From Hyunsoonleella aestuarii (lineage in GTDB: Bacteria; Bacteroidota; Bacteroidia; Flavobacteriales; Flavobacteriaceae): DNA of 64,000 nucleotides. The DNA is taken from positions 1,206,001 through 1,270,000 of the forward strand of contig NZ_VAWB01000001.1 in NCBI RefSeq assembly GCF_006148925.1, given 5' to 3'. Below the pieces are notes generated by a model. That model was not told the origin of the DNA, made no database searches, and was given only the letters and a program-made list of their open reading frames with translations. Every line of letters begins with the position of its first letter. Positions within the stretch are counted from its first letter, which is position 1. This document shows, piece by piece, positions 44,557 through 54,884 of the stretch. The translations under genes and the position numbers were made by a program.

Positions 44557-46905
44557 ATGGCAAACTCAAAGAAAGCTAAAAAAGCAGTATTAGATTTCTC
44601 AAATCACATCCGTTGGTTTTGGGTACTGTTTTTGGTTGGAACATTGTCAGTTATTTTGATATTTCTTTTAGCCTCTTGGGGTGCCTTTGGCGAAATGCCA
44701 GACCACACGGTTTTAGAAAACCCTAAAACAAACTTAGCAACAGAAATTATTTCTTCAGATGGAGTAACCCTTGGAAAGTTTTATTTTAATGATAATAGAA
44801 CACCTGTTGATTATGACGAATTACCGCAACATTTAATTGACGCCTTAATAGCAACTGAAGATGCGCGTTTTCATGGTCATGCAGGAATAGATGCTAGAGG
44901 TACGTTGCGTGCTATTTTTAAAATGGGTCGAGGAGGTGGAGCTAGTACCATTTCGCAACAATTAGCAAAGCAATTATTTACCAAACAAGTATCTGATAGT
45001 AAATTTGAACGTGGTTTTCAAAAAGTAAAAGAATGGATTATCGCTACACGCCTTGAACGGCAATACACCAAAGAAGAAATTATTGCGCAGTATTTTAATA
45101 TTTATGATTTTTTAAATAATGCCGATGGTATTAGAAGTGCTTCGCGAATATATTTTGGTAAGGAACCGAGTGAATTAGAGTTGAAGGAATCTGCCATGTT
45201 AGTGGGGATGTTTAAGAATTCGGCTTTATATAATCCAAGAAGAAATCCTGTAGGAGTAAAAAATAGACGTAATGTGGTTCTTGGGCAAATGGAAAAGTAT
45301 GGGTACATTTCCGAAAAACTAAAAGATTCACTTCAAGAAACAGAATTAGATTTACGTTATACACCGGAATCTCATCGGGAAGGGATAGCTACTTACTTTC
45401 GTGAATACCTTAGAGATTTCATGAAAAAGTGGACCAATGATGGGACTAATAGAAAGCCAGATGGTACAAAATATAATATTAACAGCGACGGACTTAAAGT
45501 TTACACAACTATAGATTCTCGAATGCAACAATATGCGGAGGATGCTGTGCAACAACACATGCCAAGGTTACAAGCAGAGTTTTTTCATCAAAATACACCT
45601 AAAAGAAACCCGACAGCTCCATTTTTAGAATTAACAACAGGTGCCATCGATACGTTAATGTGGCGTTCCATGCGACAGTCTGAGCGATGGAGGCACATGA
45701 AATATGATTTAAAAAAGAGTGATAAAGAAATAGAAGACTCATTTTATAAACCTATTCAGGTGTCTATTTTTAAATGGAAAGAAGGAAAGCCATCCGAGAT
45801 TGATACCATTATGAAACCTATTGATTCTATGCGCTACTATAAATCATTTTTAAGAACGGGTATGATGTCAATGGATCCACAAACGGGCCATGTAAAAGCT
45901 TGGGTCGGCGGAATGAATTATAGACATTTTCAATATGATATGGTAAAACAAGGGAAGCGCCAAATTGGATCTACTTTTAAGCCACTTGTTTATGCCGCTG
46001 CAATAGATCAGTTACATGCATCTCCATGTGATGAATATCCCGATACGCCATTTTGTATTGAAGCAGGTAAATACGGAAATCCAGAAGAGTGGTGCCCAAA
46101 GAATTCTAGTCACGAGTATGGAGGGACTAGAACACTTAAAAATGCACTGGCAAATTCCGTAAATACGGTTACAGCTAGATTAATAGATAAGGTTGGCCCA
46201 GAGACTGTTGTGGATTTAGCAAAGAAACTCGGTGTTGAATCAGACTTACTCCCAGTGCCATCAATTGCTTTAGGCACACCAGATTTAAGTGTTTACGAAA
46301 TGGTTGGAGCATATTCCACTTTCGCTAATCAAGGTGTTTATACTAAACCGGTAATGGTTACCAGTATTCAAGATAAAAATGGAACTATTTTGTATCAATT
46401 TAGTCCAGAAACTAAAGATGTATTAAGTGAAGAAACAGCGTATGTAACAGTGAAACTTTTAGAAGGAGTAACGCAATACGGTTCAGGTGCTAGATTGAGA
46501 ACTAAAGGAGCCGATGCTTATCGAGCAGACTATAGAGAAATTATTACTGGTTACCCTTATGAGTTTACAAATCCTATAGCAGGAAAAACAGGAACCACAC
46601 AAAACCAAAGTGATGGTTGGTTTATGGGTATGGTGCCAAATTTAGTTACTGGTGTCTGGGTTGGTGCGGAAGATAGGGCAGCGCATTTTGCAAGTATTAC
46701 ATATGGACAAGGTGCTGCTATGGCATTACCAATTTGGGCGCTTTACATGAAGAGTTGTTATGCTAATGAGTCATTAGCCATTTCTAAAGAAGAGTTTGAA
46801 GAACCGGAGGGACTTTCTATTAATGTTGATTGCTCAAAAGTTGGTACTACAGTAATTGATGACGCAGAGGATGAAGAAATTCCTGACGATCTAGATTTCA
46901 ATTAA
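44557..46905 (+). CDS. Class A penicillin-binding protein (PBP1A)
   Basis: 782 residues. One N-terminal membrane helix (about 19-42), a GT51 glycosyltransferase domain ([14 protein letters not shown], catalytic Glu101; [14 protein letters not shown]), then a transpeptidase domain with STFK at 472-475 (active Ser472), NSVNT as the SxN box, and KTG at 677-679. It polymerises and cross-links peptidoglycan. It follows gldH and may share its transcript. An acidic tail ([15 protein letters not shown]) closes the protein. Confidence 0.96.
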   Translation: MANSKKAKKAVLDFSNHIRWFWVLFLVGTLSVILIFLLASWGAFGEMPDHTVLENPKTNLATEIISSDGVTLGKFYFNDNRTPVDYDELPQHLIDALIATEDARFHGHAGIDARGTLRAIFKMGRGGGASTISQQLAKQLFTKQVSDSKFERGFQKVKEWIIATRLERQYTKEEIIAQYFNIYDFLNNADGIRSASRIYFGKEPSELELKESAMLVGMFKNSALYNPRRNPVGVKNRRNVVLGQMEKYGYISEKLKDSLQETELDLRYTPESHREGIATYFREYLRDFMKKWTNDGTNRKPDGTKYNINSDGLKVYTTIDSRMQQYAEDAVQQHMPRLQAEFFHQNTPKRNPTAPFLELTTGAIDTLMWRSMRQSERWRHMKYDLKKSDKEIEDSFYKPIQVSIFKWKEGKPSEIDTIMKPIDSMRYYKSFLRTGMMSMDPQTGHVKAWVGGMNYRHFQYDMVKQGKRQIGSTFKPLVYAAAIDQLHASPCDEYPDTPFCIEAGKYGNPEEWCPKNSSHEYGGTRTLKNALANSVNTVTARLIDKVGPETVVDLAKKLGVESDLLPVPSIALGTPDLSVYEMVGAYSTFANQGVYTKPVMVTSIQDKNGTILYQFSPETKDVLSEETAYVTVKLLEGVTQYGSGARLRTKGADAYRADYREIITGYPYEFTNPIAGKTGTTQNQSDGWFMGMVPNLVTGVWVGAEDRAAHFASITYGQGAAMALPIWALYMKSCYANESLAISKEEFEEPEGLSINVDCSKVGTTVIDDAEDEEIPDDLDFN

Positions 46906-46969
46906 AACCTGTAAGCCATTCGTTGCTGAATGTCTTTTTTATTTCTTAATAATCTTAAGTTTTACTTCA

Positions 46970-47007
46970 ATTATTCGTAATTTTATACAACAAAAATTAC
47001 GAATAAT
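46970..47007. repeat. 15-bp inverted repeat at the scoA start
   Basis: ATTATTCGTAATTTT-atacaaca-AAAATTACGAATAAT, perfect arms and an 8-base loop, ending 1 bp before the scoA ATG. It is a candidate operator or a translation-controlling hairpin. There is no T-run beyond it. Confidence 0.75.
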
Positions 47008-47008
47008 A

Positions 47009-47710
47009 ATGATTAGTAAAAAAGTAGCAAATGTCCAAGATGCACTTAAAGGTGTTTCTGATAATATGACTTTCATGCTTGGTGGTTTTGGCCTTAGTGG
47101 TATTCCCGAAAACGCCATTGCAGAATTGGTTAGACTTGGCATCTCTGGTCTTACATGTATTTCTAATAATGCAGGAGTTGATGATTTTGGTCTAGGATTA
47201 TTACTTCAACAAAAACAAATAAAAAAAATGGTATCGTCTTATGTGGGCGAAAATGATGAATTTGAACGTCAAATGCTGTCGGGAGAATTAGATGTAGAAC
47301 TTATTCCACAAGGTACTTTAGCAGAACGTTGTAGAGCCGCTCAAGCAGGTTTTCCTGCCATTTATACACCCGCTGGTTATGGAACCGAGGTTGCAGATGG
47401 TAAGGAAACAAGAGAGTTTGATGGTAAAATGTACGTTTTGGAACATGCTTTTAAGGCAGACTTTGCCTTTGTGAAAGCCTGGAAGGGAGACGAGGCAGGT
47501 AACTTAATATTCAAAGGGACAGCTCGTAATTTTAACCCCAACATGTGTGGTGCCGCAAAAATAACAGTTGCTGAAGTTGAAGAATTAGTACCTCTTGGAT
47601 CTTTAGACCCTAATCAAATTCATATTCCTGGAATATTTGTAAAGCGAATTTTTCAAGGAAAGACTTATGAAAAACGTATCGAACAACGAACCGTAAGACA
47701 AAGAGATTAG
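47009..47710 (+). CDS. scoA: 3-oxoacid CoA-transferase subunit A
   Basis: 233 residues. N-terminal [13 protein letters not shown] is the family signature of the alpha subunit, followed by the CoA-transferase Rossmann core. With subunit B it moves CoA between succinyl-CoA (or another donor) and an oxoacid such as acetoacetate. It is 2 bp from scoB. A 15-bp inverted repeat immediately precedes the ATG, so expression may be controlled by a regulator or RNA structure there. Confidence 0.94.
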   Translation: MISKKVANVQDALKGVSDNMTFMLGGFGLSGIPENAIAELVRLGISGLTCISNNAGVDDFGLGLLLQQKQIKKMVSSYVGENDEFERQMLSGELDVELIPQGTLAERCRAAQAGFPAIYTPAGYGTEVADGKETREFDGKMYVLEHAFKADFAFVKAWKGDEAGNLIFKGTARNFNPNMCGAAKITVAEVEELVPLGSLDPNQIHIPGIFVKRIFQGKTYEKRIEQRTVRQRD

Positions 47711-47712
47711 TT

Positions 47713-48366
47713 ATGTTAGATAAAACAGGTATAGCAAGACGAATTGCGAAAGAAGTACAAGACGGATACTATGTTAATTTGGGAATTGGGATTCCCACTT
47801 TAGTAGCCAACTATGTAAGGAATGATATAGAAGTTGAATTTCAAAGTGAAAATGGTGTTTTAGGTATGGGGCCATTTCCTTTTGAAGGAGAAGAAGATGC
47901 CGATGTTATTAATGCGGGAAAACAGACGATAACGACATTACCTGGAGCTAGTTTTTTTGATTCAGCAATGAGCTTTTCTATGATTAGAGGTCAACATGTA
48001 GATTTAACCATATTAGGAGCCATGGAAGTTGCCGAAAATGGAGATATAGCCAATTGGAAAATTCCTGAAAAGATGGTTAAGGGCATGGGAGGAGCAATGG
48101 ATTTAGTTGCGAGTGCTGAAAATATAATAGTCGCAATGATGCATACCAATAAGCGTGGGGAGTCTAAACTTTTAAAGCGTTGTTCATTACCATTAACAGG
48201 GGTAGGGTGTGTAAAGAAGATTGTGACTAACATGGCTGTAATAGAGGTAACAGAAAATGGGTTTCGACTTTTAGAACGGGCTCCTGGAGTCTCTGTCGAA
48301 GATATTCAAAATGCGACTGAAGGTAAACTAATTGTCGAGGGAGATATCCCAGAAATGAAATTATAG
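47713..48366 (+). CDS. scoB: 3-oxoacid CoA-transferase subunit B
   Basis: 217 residues. The catalytic Glu46 lies in SENGVLGMGP, as in the beta subunit of succinyl-CoA:3-ketoacid CoA-transferase; GIPTL and NVGKQT-like turn (NAGKQT) are also conserved. It completes the enzyme with scoA, 2 bp upstream. The oxoacid substrate could be acetoacetate or 3-oxoadipate; acetoacetate is more usual in this phylum. Confidence 0.94.
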   Translation: MLDKTGIARRIAKEVQDGYYVNLGIGIPTLVANYVRNDIEVEFQSENGVLGMGPFPFEGEEDADVINAGKQTITTLPGASFFDSAMSFSMIRGQHVDLTILGAMEVAENGDIANWKIPEKMVKGMGGAMDLVASAENIIVAMMHTNKRGESKLLKRCSLPLTGVGCVKKIVTNMAVIEVTENGFRLLERAPGVSVEDIQNATEGKLIVEGDIPEMKL

Positions 48367-48539
48367 TATTAAGAATTTCAGGCATAAATCGATGTAAATG
48401 TTAAAAAAATACGCATTTCATCGATTTTATATGTTTTTAAACTGATATATTGAAAATTTGTTTCATATTTACAGTCCCCAAATTAACCAAATTAATAAAT
48501 AGATTTGCCCAAAATCTACCATAAACTTAACCTACGAAT

Positions 48540-48662
48540 ATGGAACCAAATCTACCTGAACAAACTACTTTTGAAGAAAGTAAATTCAAAGAAACTATTC
48601 AAGAGAATTTACGATTTATAAGAAGTTTAATGTATTTAACTAAAAAAGTGTTCATGCTATAA
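48540..48662 (+). CDS. Possible 40-residue protein
   Basis: Starts at ATG 48540, encodes an acidic N-terminus (MEPNLPEQTTFEES) then a basic amphipathic segment (NLRFIRSLMYLTKK). It overlaps the ABC ATPase stop (minus strand) by 6 bp. The 290-bp gap between scoB and that gene contains nothing else I can name. I do not recognise the family. Confidence 0.35.
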   Translation: MEPNLPEQTTFEESKFKETIQENLRFIRSLMYLTKKVFML

Positions 48663-50336
48663 CCCTTTAGGGATGGCATGAATTAACTTTTTAGTGTATT
48701 CTTTTTTGGGATTATTGTATATAGTGTCAGCATCATCAAGCTCTTCTACTTTTCCTTGATTCATTACTAATAATTGATCAGACATAAATTTAACCACCGC
48801 TAAGTCGTGGGAAATAAAAATATACGTAAATTTAAATGTCTCTTTTAGATCATTAAGTAAATTTAAAACTTGGGCTTGAACCGATATATCTAATGCAGAA
48901 ACCGATTCATCGCACACGATAAGTTTTGGTTGTAGCGCTATAGTTCTTGCAATACCAATACGTTGTCTCTGTCCACCAGAAAATTCATGAGGATATCTGT
49001 TAAAATAGGTTTCAGATAATCCAACTTTATTTAAAATATTAATTACGGCTTCCTTTCTTTCTTTATCGGACTTATAAAGCTTATGAACTTTCATTGGTTC
49101 CATAATAGCCTCTCCTACAGGTATGCGGGGATTTAACGATGAATAAGGATCTTGAAAAATGATTTGAATGTCTTTCCTGAGTTTTCTAGTTTCGGTTTTT
49201 GATAATTTGGTAATATCGATACCATTGTAACGTATTTCGCCAGCAGTTACCTTATCTAATTGAAGAATAGCGTTTCCTAAAGTCGATTTACCACACCCAG
49301 ATTCTCCTACTAACCCCAGCGTTTCTCCTTCGTATAATTTGAAGCTCACGCCATCAACTGCTTTAAAGGTTTCGGGTTTTGAAAACCAACCCGAATTAGA
49401 AATATAGGCTTTTTCAGCATTTATAACTTCCAATAAAGGTGGATGCATGTATAATTTTTCCTGTTTTAGCTTACGCTCCTCTTCTGTAATAATCTCCTCT
49501 CTAAAAGTGCCTTCTAAATAGTCTTTTATAGTAGGTAAAACTTTTAACCTTGTATCTAATGAAGGTCTAGAGTTTATTAGTGCTTTTGTGTAATTGTGTT
49601 GTGGATTTTTAAATATGTTTTCAACCAAGCCTTGTTCAACAATATTGCCTTGATACATGACTAAAACACGATTGGCTATTTCTGAAATTAGACCCAAGTC
49701 ATGTGTTATAAAAATGATACTCATCTTCGTTTCTAACTGTAGTTCTTTTAGTAGACTTATAATATCTTTTTGTACCGTAACATCAAGTGCTGTAGTAGGC
49801 TCGTCTGCAATTAAAATGTCTGGCTTACATGAAATAGCCATCGCTATCATAACACGCTGCTTTTGACCCCCAGAAATTTCATGAGGATAAGCACTAAAAA
49901 CCCGATTAGGGTCTGGAAGTTTCACCTTTTCAAATAAAGAAATAACTTCATTTTTAGCCTCGCTCTTTGATAAAGTGTCATGATGAAGTAAAATTTCTAA
50001 AACTTGATTGCCACAGGTCATGGATGGATTTAAAGAGCTCATGGGTTCTTGGAAAATCATGGCAATTTTATTACCTCGAATATTCTCAAAATCTTTAGAG
50101 CTCAGTGCTACTAAATCTTTACTATTGTAGTAAATATTACCAGAATTGATTTTAGAGATTTGTTTTGGTAATAAACCTAAAATAGCCAAAGATGATACTG
50201 ATTTTCCAGAGCCAGATTCTCCAACAATACCTAGTATTTCATTTTTATTTAAATGGTATGAGATTCCATGTATTACCTTATTATTTCCAAATGAAATAGA
50301 TAACTTTTCAATATTTAAAATTGAATTGTCTTTCAT
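48657..50336 (-). CDS. Dipeptide/oligopeptide-type ABC transporter, fused double ATPase
   Basis: 559 residues containing two ATPase domains like DppD and DppF joined (YejF-like). Domain 1: Walker A GESGSGKS at 39-46, signature SGGQKQRVMIAMA, Walker B ILIADEPTTALD. Domain 2 (from about residue 300): GESGCGKST, SGGQRQRIGIARTIAL, VCDESVSALD. Both look active. Such fusions energise peptide uptake permeases, which are not adjacent here. The gene starts 1 bp after the exonuclease stop (minus-strand cluster). Confidence 0.92.
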   Translation of the reverse strand: MKDNSILNIEKLSISFGNNKVIHGISYHLNKNEILGIVGESGSGKSVSSLAILGLLPKQISKINSGNIYYNSKDLVALSSKDFENIRGNKIAMIFQEPMSSLNPSMTCGNQVLEILLHHDTLSKSEAKNEVISLFEKVKLPDPNRVFSAYPHEISGGQKQRVMIAMAISCKPDILIADEPTTALDVTVQKDIISLLKELQLETKMSIIFITHDLGLISEIANRVLVMYQGNIVEQGLVENIFKNPQHNYTKALINSRPSLDTRLKVLPTIKDYLEGTFREEIITEEERKLKQEKLYMHPPLLEVINAEKAYISNSGWFSKPETFKAVDGVSFKLYEGETLGLVGESGCGKSTLGNAILQLDKVTAGEIRYNGIDITKLSKTETRKLRKDIQIIFQDPYSSLNPRIPVGEAIMEPMKVHKLYKSDKERKEAVINILNKVGLSETYFNRYPHEFSGGQRQRIGIARTIALQPKLIVCDESVSALDISVQAQVLNLLNDLKETFKFTYIFISHDLAVVKFMSDQLLVMNQGKVEELDDADTIYNNPKKEYTKKLIHAIPKGL

Positions 50337-51050
50337 TTAAATATGAATTATTTCATCATCGGTTAATATAGTGTCACCTCTCAACCGTAAAAATATTTGA
50401 GCAACAGCTATAGTGTCTTTTTCGCAGTATATGATAATACGGTCGATGTTATTTTCTTCATAATACACCTTGTAAACTTCGCTGCCATCTATATCGTCTT
50501 TTGGAGACGGGATGCCCAAAACATTAGTAAGTAATTTTAGTGAAGTATATGTTTTATAATCTCCAAATTTCCATAGTTCCAAGGTGTCTAGATGAGGTAC
50601 TTCCCATGGTTTTTTCCCGAAGAGATTTAATTTATAGGGTAGCTCAATGTCGTTTATTATCATTCGTCTGGCAATGTAAGGGAAATCAAATTCCTTTCCA
50701 TTATGAGCACAAAGCAGATGCTTTGTTTGACTAAAATGCGAAATTAAAAGGGTTTTAAAATCCTTCAATATTTTAACTTCATCTCCATAAAAAGAAGTTA
50801 CTCTAAATTTTCTTATATCTTCTTGAATGTTAAAATATCCTACCGAGATGCAAATAATTTTACCAAATTCCGCCCAAATTCCGGCACGTTCGTAAAATTC
50901 TTCGGGTGTATAGTCTTCTTTTCTCTGATATTGTGATTTATGATCCCACAGAGATTGTTTGGTTCCGTCTAAATCAGAAAAATGTTGAAATTCTGGAACG
51001 GTTTCAATGTCCAAAAATAAAATGTTTTCAAGATTGAGTTTACTAATCAT
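50337..51050 (-). CDS. DEDD-type 3'-5' exonuclease (predicted PolB-like)
   Basis: 237 residues, ribonuclease H-like fold. Asp14 and Glu16 in FLDIETVPEF are the first catalytic pair; LLCAHNGKEFDFPYIARR contains the middle Asp; YCEKDTIAVAQIFLRL carries the last Asp. This is the DEDD exonuclease family with a DnaQ-like active site, matching the PolB exonuclease-like group. No polymerase domain is attached. Overlaps the serine hydrolase gene by one base; target nucleic acid unknown. Confidence 0.88.
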   Translation of the reverse strand: MISKLNLENILFLDIETVPEFQHFSDLDGTKQSLWDHKSQYQRKEDYTPEEFYERAGIWAEFGKIICISVGYFNIQEDIRKFRVTSFYGDEVKILKDFKTLLISHFSQTKHLLCAHNGKEFDFPYIARRMIINDIELPYKLNLFGKKPWEVPHLDTLELWKFGDYKTYTSLKLLTNVLGIPSPKDDIDGSEVYKVYYEENNIDRIIIYCEKDTIAVAQIFLRLRGDTILTDDEIIHI

Positions 51051-52192
51051 TATTCGAGCATTTTATAAGCTTCTTCAATATAAACAGTGATATCATCAGT
51101 AAATCTACCATCTCCTTCATCAGGTGATTTTCTATGACCCAAACGCACAATAATAATATTATCATGTGGCTCTACAATAACATACTGACCTAAATGCCCG
51201 CGCATCATAAAAAAGTGTTTGCTGCCAATGTCTTTCATCCACCAACCGTAACCATATTGAGGGCTTTCTTTAAACCGAGGTGTTATAGATTTTGCCACAA
51301 ATGCAGAATCTAAAAGCTGTTGTCCATTCCAATTACCTCCATCTTTATATAATTTTCCAAAACGAGCAAAATCCTTTGCACTACTAGATATACAACAAAA
51401 TGCTTTTGCTAATCTGTTTTCATCATCATCAAGTTGCCATAAGGCATCATTATTAGCCCCTAAGGGTTTCCAAAAACTTTCGGAGAGATAATTTGCCAAT
51501 GATTTCCCAGAGGCTTTTTGAATTATCATTCCAAGTAATTGTGTGTCACCACTTGAATATTTAAATGTTTTCCCAGGTGTTTTTACTATTTTTTGATTTA
51601 AAATAGTTTCAGCTAAATCATCATCATAGTTAGCCCGTGCGGTTATTGAAAAAGGACTTGTATAATGTTCTATCCAATCTAAACCAGACGCCATTGATGC
51701 TAAGTCACCAACAGTTGTTTTTGCATCACCGTATTGAGGATAAAAATCAGTAATTGGCTGGTCTAAACTTACTATATAACCATCCATTATAGCTTTACCT
51801 AGTAAGGATGTTGTAATACTTTTTGCCATTGAAAACGAATTAGTTTTTGAGTTTTCATCAAATCCATCGTAATAGTTTTCAAACCAAATACTATCATTTT
51901 TAATAATTACATAAGCAACTGTACCCCAATCTTTATTAACATGAGATAACTTTTCAGTCTCTTTTACAGTATTATAGTTTTTATGATTTGGCCAAGGATT
52001 TGTATGCTTACCTTTTTTTATTATGTCATTTTCAAAATATGGATAATCATTAATAAAAGCGGTATTGTGTCCTGTAAAATAAACAACTCTAACACCTTTT
52101 AAGATATAGTTGTAATCAAAAATAAAAAGTAAAAATATAATCAGCCCAATAACTATAGCTAACCATTTAAGAAGTTTTTTAAAGAATTTCAT
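51050..52192 (-). CDS. Serine hydrolase (beta-lactamase/class C PBP family)
   Basis: 380 residues. An N-terminal hydrophobic helix (about 8-27) anchors or exports it. SMAK at 121-124 is the SxxK active site, Ser121 the nucleophile; YSSGD around residue 217 is the YxN-like box; the third box HxG is in RGHLGQ. The family includes beta-lactamases, D,D-peptidases and esterases, so the substrate is open. It is linked by one base to the exonuclease gene. Confidence 0.88.
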   Translation of the reverse strand: MKFFKKLLKWLAIVIGLIIFLLFIFDYNYILKGVRVVYFTGHNTAFINDYPYFENDIIKKGKHTNPWPNHKNYNTVKETEKLSHVNKDWGTVAYVIIKNDSIWFENYYDGFDENSKTNSFSMAKSITTSLLGKAIMDGYIVSLDQPITDFYPQYGDAKTTVGDLASMASGLDWIEHYTSPFSITARANYDDDLAETILNQKIVKTPGKTFKYSSGDTQLLGMIIQKASGKSLANYLSESFWKPLGANNDALWQLDDDENRLAKAFCCISSSAKDFARFGKLYKDGGNWNGQQLLDSAFVAKSITPRFKESPQYGYGWWMKDIGSKHFFMMRGHLGQYVIVEPHDNIIIVRLGHRKSPDEGDGRFTDDITVYIEEAYKMLE

Positions 52193-52238
52193 TAAGTATG
52201 ATTTAAGTAGAAACTAAAGATAAGAAAATTCGATACTT

Positions 52239-52712
52239 TTAGAAAAGGGATTGCTGCTTATAAGGATTTTCATGATTTAGTAACCACTCTTTTCTATGTA
52301 AACCACCAGCGTAACCAATAAGCGAACCATCACTTCCAATAACACGGTGACAAGGGATAATAATCCAAAGCGGATTTTTACCATTAGCATTGGCTACTGC
52401 TCGAATAGCTTTTACATCGCCGACTTGTTTTGACAACTCCAGATAAGATATTGTTTTTCCGTAAGGAACCCGCGCTAATTGCTTCCAAACTTTTTTCTGA
52501 AATTCGGTTCCTTGCGGATTTAATTTCAGGCTAAAAACCTGACGTTTACCTTCAAAATACTCTTTTAGTTGAATGACGCAGTCTTCTAAAACTTCAGGAA
52601 TAACATCTGTAATTTTTTCTTCAGAATTTAAAACAGTAACCGATTGTAATCCCTCAACATCTGCAAAAATTTTAGTATAACCTAGTGGAGAATTAATTAT
52701 GCACGTTTCCAT
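52239..52712 (-). CDS. ogt: Methylated-DNA-protein-cysteine S-methyltransferase
   Basis: 157 residues, normal for Ogt-type O6-alkylguanine-DNA alkyltransferase. The helix-turn-helix region GTEFQKKVWKQLARVPYG is followed by the acceptor PCHRV with Cys121. The protein transfers the alkyl group from O6-alkylguanine in DNA to that Cys and is thereby spent. It overlaps the CNNM gene by one base. A gap of 46 bp separates it from the serine hydrolase gene. Confidence 0.95.
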   Translation of the reverse strand: METCIINSPLGYTKIFADVEGLQSVTVLNSEEKITDVIPEVLEDCVIQLKEYFEGKRQVFSLKLNPQGTEFQKKVWKQLARVPYGKTISYLELSKQVGDVKAIRAVANANGKNPLWIIIPCHRVIGSDGSLIGYAGGLHRKEWLLNHENPYKQQSLF

Positions 52713-53797
52713 TATTCAGGCGTAGAATCATCGGTAATAATACCTAATTTTTTAGCACGAGCTTCCCAGCTTTTTCTTGCAAGGTGTTGTAAGTCTGATA
52801 CATTATCACTTTCATCCATGATTTCTAAACCGAGCAAGGTTTCAATAACATCCTCCATAGTTACTAAGCCATTTACTGAACCATATTCATCAACTACAAG
52901 AGCCATGTGGTTTCTACTTTCAACCAATTTTTCAAAGAGGGTAGGAATAGGAAGGTTTCTATTAACTACAATGATGTCTCGTTTAAGCTCGGATAGTTTT
53001 TTGGAGTTATTATCGAGAGCCATTTCTTTAAAGATTTCATCTTTTAAAACAAGACCAGTTATATTATCTTGTTCATTGGTGTAAACAGGAATTCTTGAAA
53101 AGCGAAGGTTCAAATTTTGTTTAAAAAAATCTTCAACTGTTGTCGTTTCATTTTCCGTTTTCATTACTGTTCTAGGCGTCATAACATCCTTAGCAAAGAT
53201 TTCCTTGAAATTTAGCAAGTTCTTTATAATCTTACTTTCATTTTCTTGAAACACGCCTTCTTCATGAGCAATCTCAGTCATAGCAACAAAGCCTTCCCTG
53301 CTTAAAACACTGCCATGACCTTTACCTCCAATCAATTTTGTTGTGAGCTGCAATAGCCATAGAATACCGGTCCATTTTAGAGGAAAGATTAAAATGGTTA
53401 AGGTTTTAGAAGCAAAATTAGCAAGTCCTTTCCAGTATGTCGCACCAATTGTTTTAGGAATAATTTCTGAAGCTACTAAAATTAAAAAGGTCATAATAGC
53501 TGAAACAACGCCAACAGTGTTAATACCCCAAAGCTCAATTTTATAAGGAAGACTTTCTGCTTCAATACCAACCATCATAGCACCTAAAGTGTGTGCAATG
53601 GTATTAAGGGTGAGTATGGCAATAAGCGGTTTGTCAACATCTTTTTTTAATTCTTCTAATATTAAAGCATAGTCTTTCCCCTCTTGTTTTTTTACATTGA
53701 TGAATGTCGGTGTTACGCTAAGAAGCACCGCTTCAAGAATAGAACATAAAAAGGAAAAGAAAATAGAAATTGTTGCCCAAAAAATTAATGCGCTCAT
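52712..53797 (-). CDS. CNNM-domain/CBS-pair membrane protein (HlyC/CorC family)
   Basis: 361 residues. Four helices form the DUF21/CNNM transmembrane domain (residues 1-175), then a CBS pair (about 200-325, KDVMTPRTVMK and HMALVVDEYGSVNGLVTMEDVIETLLG). The C-terminal transporter-associated domain of longer CorC proteins is missing; this short form is usual in Bacteroidota. A Mg2+ or cobalt efflux-type role is the common assignment. It is followed by ogt, one-base overlap. Confidence 0.92.
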   Translation of the reverse strand: MSALIFWATISIFFSFLCSILEAVLLSVTPTFINVKKQEGKDYALILEELKKDVDKPLIAILTLNTIAHTLGAMMVGIEAESLPYKIELWGINTVGVVSAIMTFLILVASEIIPKTIGATYWKGLANFASKTLTILIFPLKWTGILWLLQLTTKLIGGKGHGSVLSREGFVAMTEIAHEEGVFQENESKIIKNLLNFKEIFAKDVMTPRTVMKTENETTTVEDFFKQNLNLRFSRIPVYTNEQDNITGLVLKDEIFKEMALDNNSKKLSELKRDIIVVNRNLPIPTLFEKLVESRNHMALVVDEYGSVNGLVTMEDVIETLLGLEIMDESDNVSDLQHLARKSWEARAKKLGIITDDSTPE

Positions 53798-53823
53798 TAA
53801 ACAGGTTTTAGTTAAAGGCTAAT

Positions 53824-54813
53824 TTACGAAAGTAATTTCACAACATCCTTAGCAAAGTAGCTGGCTATTATATCTGCTCCAGCACGCTTAAAAGCCGTTG
53901 TCGTTTCTAGCATAATTTGGTCGTGATTTAACCAGCCGTTTTCAGCCGCTGCTTTTATCATAGCATATTCGCCTGAAACCTGATATACAGCCACGGGAAC
54001 ATCTACTTCATTTTTAATGTCTCTTAAAATATCTAGATAAGAAAGACCTGGTTTTACCATAACGATGTCGGCACCTTCGTCAATATCCATTTCGGTTTCT
54101 CTTATGGCTTCAAAACGATTTCCATAGTCCATTTGATACGTTTTTTTATCCTTTGGAATATCTTGGATATCTACAGGAGCAGAATCTAGAGCATCTCTGA
54201 AGGGGCCATAGAATGCTGACGCGTATTTAGCTGAATAACTCATAATACCTGTATTTATAAAACCTTCATCTTCTAAAGCTTCACGAATGGTTAAAATACG
54301 ACCATCCATCATATCGCTTGGTGCGACAAAATCGGCGCCAGCCTGGGCATGTGAAATACTCATTTCTGCTAAAAACTCTGCGGTTTCATCGTTAATGATT
54401 TGTCCGTTTTCAATAATGCCATCATGTCCGTATACAGAATAAGGGTCAAGAGCCACATCCGTCATTACTAGCATATCTGGGCATGCGTTTTTTACTGTTT
54501 TTACGGCACGTTGCATTAAACCATTTGGGATCAAGGCTTCTGTGCCTTTGTTGTCCTTAAGGTTGTCAGGAACTTTTACAAAAAGTAACACCGATTTCAA
54601 GCCCAGTTTCCAAAGCTCTTTGACTTCGTTTTCGAGCAAATCTAAGCTGAAGCGGAAATAATTTGGCATCGATGGAATTTCATGTTTAATTCCTTTGCCT
54701 TCCACTACAAAAAGTGGTACTAAAAAATCCTTTGGTGTTATGATGGTTTCACGAACTAATGAACGAATGGCTTCGGTGGTTCTTAATCTTCTGTTTCTTC
54801 TTAATGGGAACAT
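53824..54813 (-). CDS. hemB: Porphobilinogen synthase
   Basis: 329 residues. The enzyme joins two 5-aminolevulinates to porphobilinogen. The Schiff-base lysines are K196 (SYSAKYASAFYGP) and K254 (VMVKPGLSYLD). The metal region reads TDVALDPYSVYGHDG (118-132), with Asp in place of the Cys of the zinc type, so a Mg2+/Lys-dependent form is expected. It is last in the minus-strand heme run, with a 71-bp gap after hemF holding a repeat fragment. Confidence 0.96.
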   Translation of the reverse strand: MFPLRRNRRLRTTEAIRSLVRETIITPKDFLVPLFVVEGKGIKHEIPSMPNYFRFSLDLLENEVKELWKLGLKSVLLFVKVPDNLKDNKGTEALIPNGLMQRAVKTVKNACPDMLVMTDVALDPYSVYGHDGIIENGQIINDETAEFLAEMSISHAQAGADFVAPSDMMDGRILTIREALEDEGFINTGIMSYSAKYASAFYGPFRDALDSAPVDIQDIPKDKKTYQMDYGNRFEAIRETEMDIDEGADIVMVKPGLSYLDILRDIKNEVDVPVAVYQVSGEYAMIKAAAENGWLNHDQIMLETTTAFKRAGADIIASYFAKDVVKLLS

Positions 54814-54844
54814 AATAGTTTATGCTTTAAGTTATTTTGATAGG

Positions 54845-54868
54845 TTTCGACTGCGCTCAACCTGACAT
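54845..54868. repeat. Fragment of dispersed intergenic repeat
   Basis: TTTCGACTGCGCTCAACCTGACAT is close to the TTTCGACTTCGCTCAACATGACA end of the common Bacteroidota intergenic repeat. It fills the hemF-hemB gap. Confidence 0.45.
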
Positions 54869-54884
54869 TTGATTTCATCTTATA

